A stretch of 12,720 nucleotides of DNA, taken from contig DATDOO010000119.1 of NCBI GenBank assembly GCA_035293245.1, positions 1 through 12,720 of the forward strand, read 5' to 3'. This DNA is from DATDOO01 sp035293245 (GTDB lineage: Bacteria > Pseudomonadota > Gammaproteobacteria > Methylococcales > Methylococcaceae). A program made the translations under genes and the position numbers. Below the pieces are notes generated by a model, which had not been told where the DNA came from, ran no database searches, and saw nothing but the letters and a program-made list of their open reading frames with translations. How positions within the stretch are numbered: position 1 is the stretch's first letter; each line of letters starts with the position of its first letter. This document shows positions 1 to 7,106 of this stretch, one piece after another.

Positions 1-113
1 TTGTTGGCCACGGCTAAGCTGCGACAACCGGTCGAACCAAATCTTGAAGTCGGAGGTTTTCATGAGGACGCCCTCCTGGGTTGGATGCGTTTATCTCATT
101 GGACAAAAAATCC
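1..113 (-). mobile_element. 5' end of an IS1595-like insertion sequence with the transposase N-terminus, cut by the window edge
   Basis: On the minus strand an ATG at 63-61 opens a frame that reads MKTSDFKIWFDRLSQLSRGQ and continues past position 1. An AGGAGG ribosome binding site lies at 77-72, 8 nt upstream, which strongly supports the start. The peptide resembles the N-terminal helical segment of IS1595-family (ISXO2-like) DDE transposases, which normally precedes a zinc-ribbon and the catalytic domain; those parts lie outside the window. The family match is from memory of such N-termini and only 20 residues are visible. The terminal inverted repeat should sit upstream of the start, probably in the T-rich stretch around 101-115, but its exact edge cannot be set without the other end of the element. 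The element overlaps the 3' end of the acyltransferase frame and appears to have inserted into it. Confidence 0.55.
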
Positions 114-1201
114 ATTTCAACGTTTAACGCAGACATAGCCAAAAAATTGGCCACGACCTGCCGCATACGGCCATCGGCAATCCAGAAGGCCGACCAAGTC
201 GGCACCGGTTCGAAGCCCCGCGTCAGCTTGTGTTCGCCGTGGGCGCCGGGCTCGAAACGCTGCAGGCCTTCCGCGATGGCGTATTCGATGCCCCTGTAAT
301 AGCACAGTTCGAAATGCAGCCCGGGGCATTCGATGTCCGTGCCCCAGTGCCGGCCGAAGAGCGTCGTCTGATTGCGGAAACAGATGGACGAGGCCACCGC
401 CTGGCCGCCCTGCCAGGCGATGAACACCACCATGCGCCGCCCGATGCCTTCGCCCATCCGGCGGAAAAACTCCAGGGAAAAGGCCGGGTGGTTGCCGTAG
501 CGCAGGAAGGTGTTGCGGTAATGGCGATGGATGTCCGTCCACAGGGATGCGTCGATCTCGTCGCCATGGCGAGCCTCCATGCGCAGGCCCGCTTCAAGCA
601 CCACGCGACGTTCCCGTTTCAGCTTCTTGCGCTTTTCAGCCGTGAAGCCCTGGAGAAAATCCGCGAAATCCCGGTAGCCGCGGTTGAGCCAGTGAAACTG
701 CACGCCGCGCCTCAACAGCAAGCCCGCCGCTGCCAGCAGGTCGCGCTCCGCCTCACGCACGAAAAGGCACTGCCAGGACGACGCTCCCCATTCCGCCACC
801 CATGCCTGCGCCGCGGCGATGAGGGCGGGGCCGACGGACGACTGCATCCCCTGCCGGGCCAGCAGCCGCGGACCGGGCGACGGGGTGAAGGGTATGCCGC
901 TCACCAGCTTCGGATAGTAGCCGAGCCCCCTCTGTTGCCAGGCCGAGGCCCAATTCCAGTCCTCGGAAAAGTCGCCGAACGAGTGCTGCCTGAGATACAG
1001 CGGCAGCAGCCCGGCCAGCCGGTTGTCGCCGTCGCGCAGAGCCAGATGCATGGGCCGCCAACCCAAGGCTTCGCCCGCCGCCCTCGTCTGTTCGGCCGTG
1101 CCGAGGAAGGCGCGGCTGGCGAACGGGTCATCGCCCGTGTCCAGGCTTTGCCAGTCCGCCTCCGGCAGATCAAGGGCGCTGGCGAGCAGGACGCGGCGCA
1201 T
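14..1201 (-). CDS. COG3146 (DUF482) GNAT-fold acyltransferase, 3' end apparently replaced by IS sequence
   Basis: This encodes a FemAB/GNAT-like protein of the COG3146 family, annotated as predicted N-acyltransferases; substrates are unknown. Family signatures are visible in the C-terminal half: GRHWGTDIECPGLHFELCYY, then a GIEYAIAEGL helix, FEPGAHGEHK and TRGFEPVPTWSAFW. The N-terminal half carries the typical WNWASAWQQRGLGYYPKLV segment. I chose the ATG at 1201 because it yields a normal family N-terminus. The frame stays open upstream to 1288, but that part overlaps the end of the neighbouring DUF938 gene. The native protein seems to run to about VVANFLAM (near 134-157); the last 30-40 codons (to 14) are read out of the insertion sequence and overlap the transposase start. 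The usual family tail after the FL motif is missing. The gene is therefore probably a 3'-truncated fusion, and whether it still works is unknown. Confidence 0.82.
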   Translation of the reverse strand: MRRVLLASALDLPEADWQSLDTGDDPFASRAFLGTAEQTRAAGEALGWRPMHLALRDGDNRLAGLLPLYLRQHSFGDFSEDWNWASAWQQRGLGYYPKLVSGIPFTPSPGPRLLARQGMQSSVGPALIAAAQAWVAEWGASSWQCLFVREAERDLLAAAGLLLRRGVQFHWLNRGYRDFADFLQGFTAEKRKKLKRERRVVLEAGLRMEARHGDEIDASLWTDIHRHYRNTFLRYGNHPAFSLEFFRRMGEGIGRRMVVFIAWQGGQAVASSICFRNQTTLFGRHWGTDIECPGLHFELCYYRGIEYAIAEGLQRFEPGAHGEHKLTRGFEPVPTWSAFWIADGRMRQVVANFLAMSALNVEMDFLSNEINASNPGGRPHENLRLQDLVRPVVAA

Positions 1202-1203
1202 GT

Positions 1204-1457
1204 TCAAGCACCCGCACGGCGCCAAACCAGGCAACGGTTGTTGGCGGGCATGGCCCGGTCGTCCAGCAGTTGCAGGCCGATGCCGCACGCCAAATCAGAT
1301 GGGGTAGCGCGGCGGCGAAGAAAACCGCGTGCTGGCCGGTGCCGCTGCCGAACTCCAACACGTGGCTACGGTCCATGAAATGCTCGCGCAGCAGCGCGAG
1401 GATCGGCTCCCGGTTGCGGTCGCAGGATGGGGAGTAGGATTTGGTGGGTTGGTCCAT
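1204..1457 (-). pseudogene. DUF938 SAM-dependent methyltransferase, internally deleted
   Basis: The minus-strand ATG at 1457-1455 starts a typical DUF938 N-terminus: YSPSCDRNREPIL, then the SAM-binding motif VLEFGSGTGQHAVFFAAALP and HLIW, ending near 1290. Directly after that tryptophan the same frame becomes nonsense. Another frame from about 1288 reads ACGIGLQLLDDRAMPANNRC followed by LVWRRAGA and a TGA at 1206-1204. This second piece is the conserved C-terminal end of the family (the MPANN..LVWRR signature). DUF938 proteins are about 200 residues; here about 56 N-terminal and 28 C-terminal residues remain, so roughly 115-120 residues (about 350 nt) are gone and the two ends are out of frame. 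The TGA lies 2 nt before the acyltransferase ATG, suggesting the two were once an operon. A missassembly could mimic this, but the clean N- and C-terminal matches favour a real deletion. Confidence 0.78.
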
Positions 1458-1470
1458 GCGCGGCACCGGC

Positions 1471-1632
1471 CTATGCAGCCGCTTCCAGTCCCTGTAATTC
1501 CTTAAGACTCCGGCCACCAACATCTTTCCACTCGATGCGGCCATTGGCGCTACGTCCAAGCACCACCGCAGCAGCCGTGGAAGGTGAACTGAAGACATAG
1601 TCCTGGGTAAAACGGATTCGATTCAGCCACCA
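1471..1632 (-). pseudogene. Orphan C-terminal fragment of a DUF4357 domain protein
   Basis: Between a TGA at 1635-1633 and a TAG at 1473-1471 an open stretch of 53 codons reads FTQDYVFSSPSTAAAVVLGR, then SANGRIEWKDVGGRSLKELQ, ending LEAAA. This matches the pattern of DUF4357: an F/Y-x-FSSPSxAA start, a VLGRSANG turn and a WKD..GR(S/T)LKEL end. That domain usually forms the extreme C-terminus of larger proteins, often ones linked to restriction or nuclease genes. There is no ATG, GTG or TTG at a sensible place upstream, and a stop sits immediately before the domain, so it is a remnant. It lies just downstream of the last gene of the restriction operon and just upstream of the DUF938 remnant, marking the scar at the edge of the island. 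Which parent protein it came from cannot be told. Confidence 0.6.
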
Positions 1633-1636
1633 TCAC

Positions 1637-2233
1637 TTATCCAAGATTGACGCCGTAGTGGACGACACGGATGCTACGACCACTCCGATGTTTGTGGTGA
1701 GTCTGGAACACCCAGATTGCGGAGTGATCCTCGCAGGGCTTCTCTTGCTCGAGGGGGCGTTCCTTATCGAGGTGCGTCCTCAGGCCGATCCATTTCCCCT
1801 CAATACCGGATTCTTGAACGTAATCGAATACGTAGCCGGTCCGATCACGGCCGGTCTCGTAGCGATCGAGCAATTGAGCCATGCCTTCTACATGGTATTT
1901 CGGACCGTTCCAGCACTTGGCTTCAGCCAGCCAGCGACGCTGGGGGTATGAATGCTCGATCTCGATGGTAATGTCCACGTGCCCATTCGTATTCTTTTCA
2001 CGATCCGCCCGCAGCCCAGGCATCGATATTTTTCCGGCCAAGGTTGTGCTCAGTAGATTTTCCTTCGCTCCGTTCAGGTCGTTGGCGTTGTCTTCCAACC
2101 AGCGCACGGCCTGATCAATCAGTCGTTCAAGCGCCTTGTCGTGGTCTTCGACTGATCCGTTGGGATTGAACAAAAGAGCCAATTCGGGATAGCGTTGTGC
2201 CCAATTCGACAGCGCATCTGCTGATCCCATCAC
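1637..2233 (-). CDS. Small PD-(D/E)XK-like putative nuclease, last gene of the type I RM operon
   Basis: This 198-residue protein is not one I can name. Its central region looks like a PD-(D/E)XK nuclease core: an N-terminal helix with ERLIDQAVRWLEDNANDLNG and a conserved-looking Glu58 (AKENLL), a strand with Asp87 (GHVDITIEIE), a second strand with Glu104 and Lys106 (WLAEAKCWNG), then a helix with Gln120 and Tyr125 (MAQLLDRYETG). That order and spacing fit the restriction-endonuclease fold. No DNA-binding or membrane segment is evident. The start is probably GTG at 2233-2231, overlapping the hsdR stop as GTGA, with GGAGG at 2245-2241 spaced 7 nt away. An ATG at 2230, sharing one base with the stop, is the alternative and would give 197 residues. 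The tight coupling to hsdR suggests it belongs to the restriction system as an accessory or second effector; that is inference. Base composition looks less GC-rich than in the flanking core genes. Confidence 0.75.
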   Translation of the reverse strand: MMGSADALSNWAQRYPELALLFNPNGSVEDHDKALERLIDQAVRWLEDNANDLNGAKENLLSTTLAGKISMPGLRADREKNTNGHVDITIEIEHSYPQRRWLAEAKCWNGPKYHVEGMAQLLDRYETGRDRTGYVFDYVQESGIEGKWIGLRTHLDKERPLEQEKPCEDHSAIWVFQTHHKHRSGRSIRVVHYGVNLG

Positions 2234-5200
2234 CCGGCAACCTCCGACATTCCGTTTGATGCGCGGCTTGCAGCAAAAGGCTTCCAGCCAACCAGAACCT
2301 TGGAGGCAAATTGTTCGCCTTGGTTAGCCAGTTCTCCTCGCGCATACATGCTCGCAAGGCCTGAACGAATTTCTCCAAGCGCTACTTCCTGGCCGTCGGC
2401 TGTGATGTCGTCGCGCTTGGTATAGGTTCGCTCCAGCAATGCAATGTCGTCGGTTGAGAGCACCTGCAGGACGGTCAGCACATCATCGACGGCGACCTGT
2501 AATTCGCCGGCCAGTTGTTCGATGCCGCTCAACATGATGGGCTCACCGGCGTTCAATTCGAAATAACAGGCCAATCCGTCTCCGATACCGCGCCACTTGG
2601 CGGCGGAACCGAAATGCTTGGCAATTTCCCCTAGAGCGCGCGCTCGCCAGGCCTTGGGTTGTGCACGCTCGGAGCGGCGCGGCTGGTAGGTCAAGTCAAA
2701 GACCCGCTCCGATAGCCATTGTTTGAAATCCGTGTTGTCGCTGAACTGCTTGAACAATTCGGTATGGTCAGTGAGCATGCCAAGGATGGCACGCTGCAAG
2801 GCTTTGTCATGCTCGACGCGGGCGTTCTGCTTGTCGGAGAACTGCATGGCGTTTCGATAAGCCCGGTCAGCCGCTACCTTGGCGGGGATGTCCTCGGCGA
2901 TTACCCGGCGAATTTTGTCGACATCCTTCCATTCGATGCTGCCGAACTCGTCGTTGAACTCCTTGAGGATGTTCGACAGTTTGTCGATTTCGGGTTCGCC
3001 GCGGCCGCTTGCACCACCGGTAGGTATGGGGCCGACTTCGGCATCTTCATCCGCCAGCGCAAGTCGCACCGTCGCGCGCATTTCCGGCCGATAGCTTTCC
3101 ATGTCGACGGCCTCCAACACGCCGCTCGACAAATCGTCATCCGCAGGAGCCGGCAGCTTGGGGATCAAGAAGTTGAGGAAGATCGACAGCTTTTCCCATT
3201 CCGGCACACCGTAGGGCAGTACGCAGCCCAGGAAGCCGTATGTGCGCACGAAGGTTTTGGCGTCGCCTTTGAACTTAATCTGCGCGTCTTCGCTCATTTC
3301 CGTATAGGCGTCCCGGCAACCGTCGATAACGGGATCCAGCATCTCGCGCTCGTCGCCTGCCAGGTAGCGGGCGACGAAATCTTCAACCATGGACCAGGAA
3401 TAGACTTGGGCGGCGTCGAGATCGTTTTTCAATCCATGCAGCTTGTTCGGGTCGGTTTCGTCGGCCAGCAATGTGGTCTTGTAATAGCGCTGGAATGCCT
3501 GCTTGACCGGTTCGGCCTGGTCGTTGACGAAATCGAGAACGAAGACTTCCTTTTTCAAGGGATGCGCCCGATTCAAGCGCGACAAGGTTTGCACCGCCTG
3601 AATATCGGCCAGCACCTTGTCCACGTACATGGTGTGCAGCAACGGCTCATCGAAGCCGGTGGTGAACTTGTTGGCGACGATCAGGAAGCGGTACGGGTCG
3701 CTCCTGAAGCGGCTTTCGATCAGGTTCGACGGAAAGCCGTTCAAGTCGGCCTCGGTTACCTTGCTCGCGCCCTTCTTCTTTTCGTCGGTGGAGAAGGCGA
3801 CGATGGCCTTGTAGGGGCTCTTGATCTCCTGCAAGTAGTCCGAGATGGCCTTGAAGTAATCCCGTGCCCGCTGCCGGCTCTGGGTCACCACCATGGCGCG
3901 CGCCTGGCCGCCCACCTTACGCCGCGCGATCACGCTGCCGAGGAAGTGATCGACCATCACCCGCGCCTTGCGCTGGATGGCATCGGGGTGGCCTTCGACA
4001 TAGGCGTGCAGCTTTTTCAGGGCGCGCTGTTTGTCGAACTCCGGATCGTCGGCGACTTTCTTCTCCAGGTTGTAGAAGCTCGCCACCGGCGTGTAGTAAC
4101 GCAGCACGTCCATGATGAAGCCTTCCTCGATGGCCTGCTTCATCGTGTAGAGGCGGTGGGGCCGGTGCTTGATCTTCTCGCCCTCGGGCCACGACTCGCC
4201 GAACAATTCCAGGGTCTTGTTTTTCGGCGTCGCCGTGAAGGCGAAGTAGCTCACGTTCGCCGGCATGCGCCGGGAAGCGATGCGCGCCTCGATTTCGCGC
4301 CCCACAAAATCCTCGTTGCTCTCGCCGGGCAAATCGGGGTCGTCCGGATCGTCGTCGGACGATGCGGGCGTCTCACGCTGCTTCAACGCAGCGCCGACCT
4401 TGGCCGAGGACTTGCCGCCCTGGCTGGAATGGGCCTCGTCGATGATCAGCGCAAAGCTGCTGCCGCGGTGTTCGTCACCCACCAGGTCGAGAATATGGGG
4501 GAACTTCTGCACCGTGGTGACGATGATGTCCTTGCCCGATTTCAGGTAGCGCGCCAAGTCCTCGGACTTGGCGGAATGGCCGAAGATCGAAGCCACATGG
4601 TCGAAGGCCTTGATGGTGCCGGCAATCTGCTTGTCCAGGTTCTTGCGGTCGGTGACCACGATCACCGAGGCGAATAAATCCGGTTCGCCCGGCTGGTCGT
4701 GGCGCTTGAGCTTGGAGAGGCGGTGGGCCAGCCAGGCGATGGAATTGCTTTTGCCGCTGCCCGCGGAATGCTGCACCAAATAGCGCGTGCCCACCGGATC
4801 GGCCTTGGCCCGCCGCAGGAGGTAGCGCACCACATCGAGTTGATGGTAGCGCGGCCAGACCTGCTTGCGTCTGACTCGGCCCTTCTCGTCCTTCTCCTCG
4901 ACGATCTGCGCGTAGTGTTCGACGATCTCGGCCAGGGACTCCCGCGCCAGCACCTCCCGCCACAGGTACTGGGTGCGGATGCCGCGCTCGCCGTCCACCG
5001 GCGGATTGCCGGCGCCGCCCAGGTGGCCCCGGTTGAAGGGCAGGAACCAGGACGTCTTGCCGGTGAGCTGGGTGCAGAAGTACACCTCCAGGTCGTCCAC
5101 CGCGAAATGCACCGCGCAGCGGCCGAACTGGAACAACAGTTCGCGAGGATCGCGGTCGCGCTGGTATTGCAGCACCGCGTCGGCCACGGTTTGGCGCGTG

Positions 5201-5739
5201 TAGTGGTTTTTCAACTCGAAAGTGGCCAAGGGCAGGCCGTTGATGAACAGCACCAGGTCCAGCGCCCGCCGCGTCTCGTCGCGGCTGTAGCGCACCTGGC
5301 GTGTGACGCTGAACACGTTGGCCGCGAACAGCGCCGCTGCTTTGTCGTTGCCCGGCGTCGGCGTGTGGTAGTAAAGCTCCAGGCTCGCCGGCCCATGCTT
5401 GATGCCCTTGCGCAGCACATCCACCATGCCGCGCCGCGTGATTTCCCCTTGCAGCCGGTGCAGCAGCTGCCGCGCGGCCGTGCCGGTCAAGGAGTCGGCG
5501 GCGATTTTGAGCTTGGCCAGTTCCTCCGCCTGGGTGCTGAACCAGAAATGCCAGAGCTGGCGCAAGTCCAGGGCCACCTCGCGGTCGTAGTCGTGGGGAT
5601 GGCCCTCGACGTAACCGGCGCCGCCGTAGGGCTCCGGCTCCTCCGCGATGCCATGCCCGGCCGGGCGCGGCGACCGGCCGGTGAGGGCCAGGACGATCAG
5701 CCGCTCCAGCCCTGCTTCACTCGTGTCCGTCGTCGTCAT
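2230..5739 (-). CDS. hsdR: Type I restriction endonuclease subunit R
   Basis: This 1169-residue motor and nuclease subunit translocates DNA with ATP and cleaves it when bound to the HsdM/HsdS complex. Domains in order: an N-terminal PD-(D/E)XK nuclease with Asp161 (ALDLVLFING), Glu175 and Lys177 (ATFELKNHYT) and the following QYQ helix, matching the D-(14)-E-x-K spacing of EcoR124I; a superfamily 2 helicase with Walker A at 326-331 (AGSGKS), DEAH at 434-437, TAT at 502-504 (FAFTATPKN), motif V at 691-699 (KFTTGFDEP) and motif VI at 714-724 (QAVQTLSRLNR); then a C-terminal helical region that docks on the methyltransferase. All key catalytic residues are present and the length is normal. The ATG at 5739 has an AGGGAG about 8 nt upstream and lies 23 nt inside the end of hsdS. 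The stop TGA overlaps the start of the small downstream nuclease gene. The gene appears intact. Confidence 0.96.
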   Translation of the reverse strand: MTTTDTSEAGLERLIVLALTGRSPRPAGHGIAEEPEPYGGAGYVEGHPHDYDREVALDLRQLWHFWFSTQAEELAKLKIAADSLTGTAARQLLHRLQGEITRRGMVDVLRKGIKHGPASLELYYHTPTPGNDKAAALFAANVFSVTRQVRYSRDETRRALDLVLFINGLPLATFELKNHYTRQTVADAVLQYQRDRDPRELLFQFGRCAVHFAVDDLEVYFCTQLTGKTSWFLPFNRGHLGGAGNPPVDGERGIRTQYLWREVLARESLAEIVEHYAQIVEEKDEKGRVRRKQVWPRYHQLDVVRYLLRRAKADPVGTRYLVQHSAGSGKSNSIAWLAHRLSKLKRHDQPGEPDLFASVIVVTDRKNLDKQIAGTIKAFDHVASIFGHSAKSEDLARYLKSGKDIIVTTVQKFPHILDLVGDEHRGSSFALIIDEAHSSQGGKSSAKVGAALKQRETPASSDDDPDDPDLPGESNEDFVGREIEARIASRRMPANVSYFAFTATPKNKTLELFGESWPEGEKIKHRPHRLYTMKQAIEEGFIMDVLRYYTPVASFYNLEKKVADDPEFDKQRALKKLHAYVEGHPDAIQRKARVMVDHFLGSVIARRKVGGQARAMVVTQSRQRARDYFKAISDYLQEIKSPYKAIVAFSTDEKKKGASKVTEADLNGFPSNLIESRFRSDPYRFLIVANKFTTGFDEPLLHTMYVDKVLADIQAVQTLSRLNRAHPLKKEVFVLDFVNDQAEPVKQAFQRYYKTTLLADETDPNKLHGLKNDLDAAQVYSWSMVEDFVARYLAGDEREMLDPVIDGCRDAYTEMSEDAQIKFKGDAKTFVRTYGFLGCVLPYGVPEWEKLSIFLNFLIPKLPAPADDDLSSGVLEAVDMESYRPEMRATVRLALADEDAEVGPIPTGGASGRGEPEIDKLSNILKEFNDEFGSIEWKDVDKIRRVIAEDIPAKVAADRAYRNAMQFSDKQNARVEHDKALQRAILGMLTDHTELFKQFSDNTDFKQWLSERVFDLTYQPRRSERAQPKAWRARALGEIAKHFGSAAKWRGIGDGLACYFELNAGEPIMLSGIEQLAGELQVAVDDVLTVLQVLSTDDIALLERTYTKRDDITADGQEVALGEIRSGLASMYARGELANQGEQFASKVLVGWKPFAASRASNGMSEVAG

Positions 5740-7106
5740 CGTCGGCTCCCTGTTCCCTCATATCGGCTTCGTCTTCCTCGTCCATAGCGGCGGCCTCGCC
5801 GATCATATCGTCCGGTCCCGGCACCCAGCCGCGTACATCCAGTTGCCCGGTGACTACGTCGGCGATCAGGCGGTCGCGGTATTGCTGCATCAGCGTGACT
5901 TCCCCTCTCGCCTGCTCGGAAGCAACGTCGAGATCGCCTGTTTCGTCGGCAATGGCGGACAGGATGCGTAGCTGCTCGGTCTTCGGTGGAAATGCAAGCC
6001 TGAGGTTCCCAACCGCAGTCCAGTCGGCACGAGGCATCTTGGCGCCCGCCGTCGAACTGTTGACGATCTCGATGACCTTCTTGGTTCGGAGGAGTAGCTC
6101 AAGGTAAGCGGGCAGTACTTCGGCATCCTTGATGCGCAGCACGAAGAATTCGCTGACGCACACGCCGCAGACCTGCGGCCTAACCACCTTGGCAAGGTAT
6201 GGCCGCATACTTGCCAAACAAAACGTCGTCCTTCCTGAATCGCTTGACGGTACTACTGAACACCGCCGCACCTTGTGGCGGCTTCATTTTCCCGGTCCAA
6301 CTCTCGGCGTGCTCCAACGCCAAATAGATTTCGCCGTCTCGCTGTGAGTCGGTCTGGTCAGTGACATTGTCTGCAACGAACTTAAGGCGACGCGCAAACC
6401 AATGCGCCGGCACGTCCCCCAGCCATTTGATGCCGGAGGGCTTGAGCGTCGCATCGCGATCGAGGCCGCGGGTGACGGCGCGGTGGATGAGGGTCTGTTT
6501 CTGTTCGTTCAGCAATTCGATCAGCCGCCGCTTGTCGCGGATGAAGCGGGCGATCTTGGCGTCCTGAGCGCGCAGGTAGGCGACGATTTGGTCTTGCTCG
6601 TCGCGCGGCGGACAAATGAACGGGATGTCTAAAAACTGCGTCGGATAAAGCCGGAGCCGTGATGACTGAATTCCGGTCGAGCGACAGTTGTACTCTGCCA
6701 CATAGGCATGAGAGCGCAGCAGGTAGTCCAGGTAGCGCGGGTTGTATGTTTCAGGGTCATGGGCACGATAGATGCCGTAGGCGGGACTGACCAAACCCAC
6801 ATGCTGTGAAACACCAAGCGCCGCCATCCACGCCCACATGGTGTTGATGACGATGTCGCCGGGCTGGCACCGTTTATGGCCGATATAACTTTCAGCCTTG
6901 AACATCGTGACGTTCTTCTGGCTGCGTGGCGTTACGCCGGTCAGATGCGATACCGACAGCAGTTCTTCCCTTCCCGTAGTAGAACGGTCATTCACTTCGC
7001 GGAGGAATGCCTTGGCGCGCCGCTCATCCCAATATTTCGGTACCTGTCTAATCCATGGGTGCTCTGGACGGCGATAGTCCGGATAAGTACCTTGGTTCTG
7101 GCTCAT
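5717..7106 (-). pseudogene. hsdS: Type I restriction specificity subunit S, frameshifted in the second recognition domain
   Basis: HsdS gives the methyltransferase and endonuclease their target sequence. The ATG at 7106-7104 overlaps the upstream stop as ATGA and has GGAGGG just before it. The frame encodes 299 good residues: target-recognition domain 1 (about 1-165, beginning WIRQVPKYWDERR), conserved spacer helices (about 168-215, DEQDQIVAYLRAQDAKIARF), and the start of domain 2, which begins with the matching half-repeat KWLGDVPAHWFARRLKF at 227-243. At FGK (6210) the frame breaks; 9 junk residues then a stop at 6180. The native sequence resumes in the next frame as MRPYLAKVVRP at about 6208 and runs to 5717 through the second spacer (LMQQYRDRLIADVVTGQLDV). 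One extra base at about 6206-6209 explains it; repaired, the protein would be about 462 residues. The C-terminus is an unusual acidic tail, with five aspartates near the end. A sequencing error cannot be excluded. Confidence 0.88.

Noticed and set aside
230..1378. Plus-strand open frame of 382 codons
   Set aside because: It lies opposite the acyltransferase and DUF938 remnant, has no family-like motifs, and is explained by the GC-rich antisense of real coding frames.
2719..4677. Plus-strand open frame of 652 codons
   Set aside because: It is antisense to hsdR, whose helicase and nuclease motifs are complete; the protein is rich in His, Val, Gly and Arg as expected for an antisense shadow.
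4699..5787. Plus-strand open frame of 362 codons
   Set aside because: It is antisense to the hsdR 5' half and the hsdS end, with no recognisable domain.
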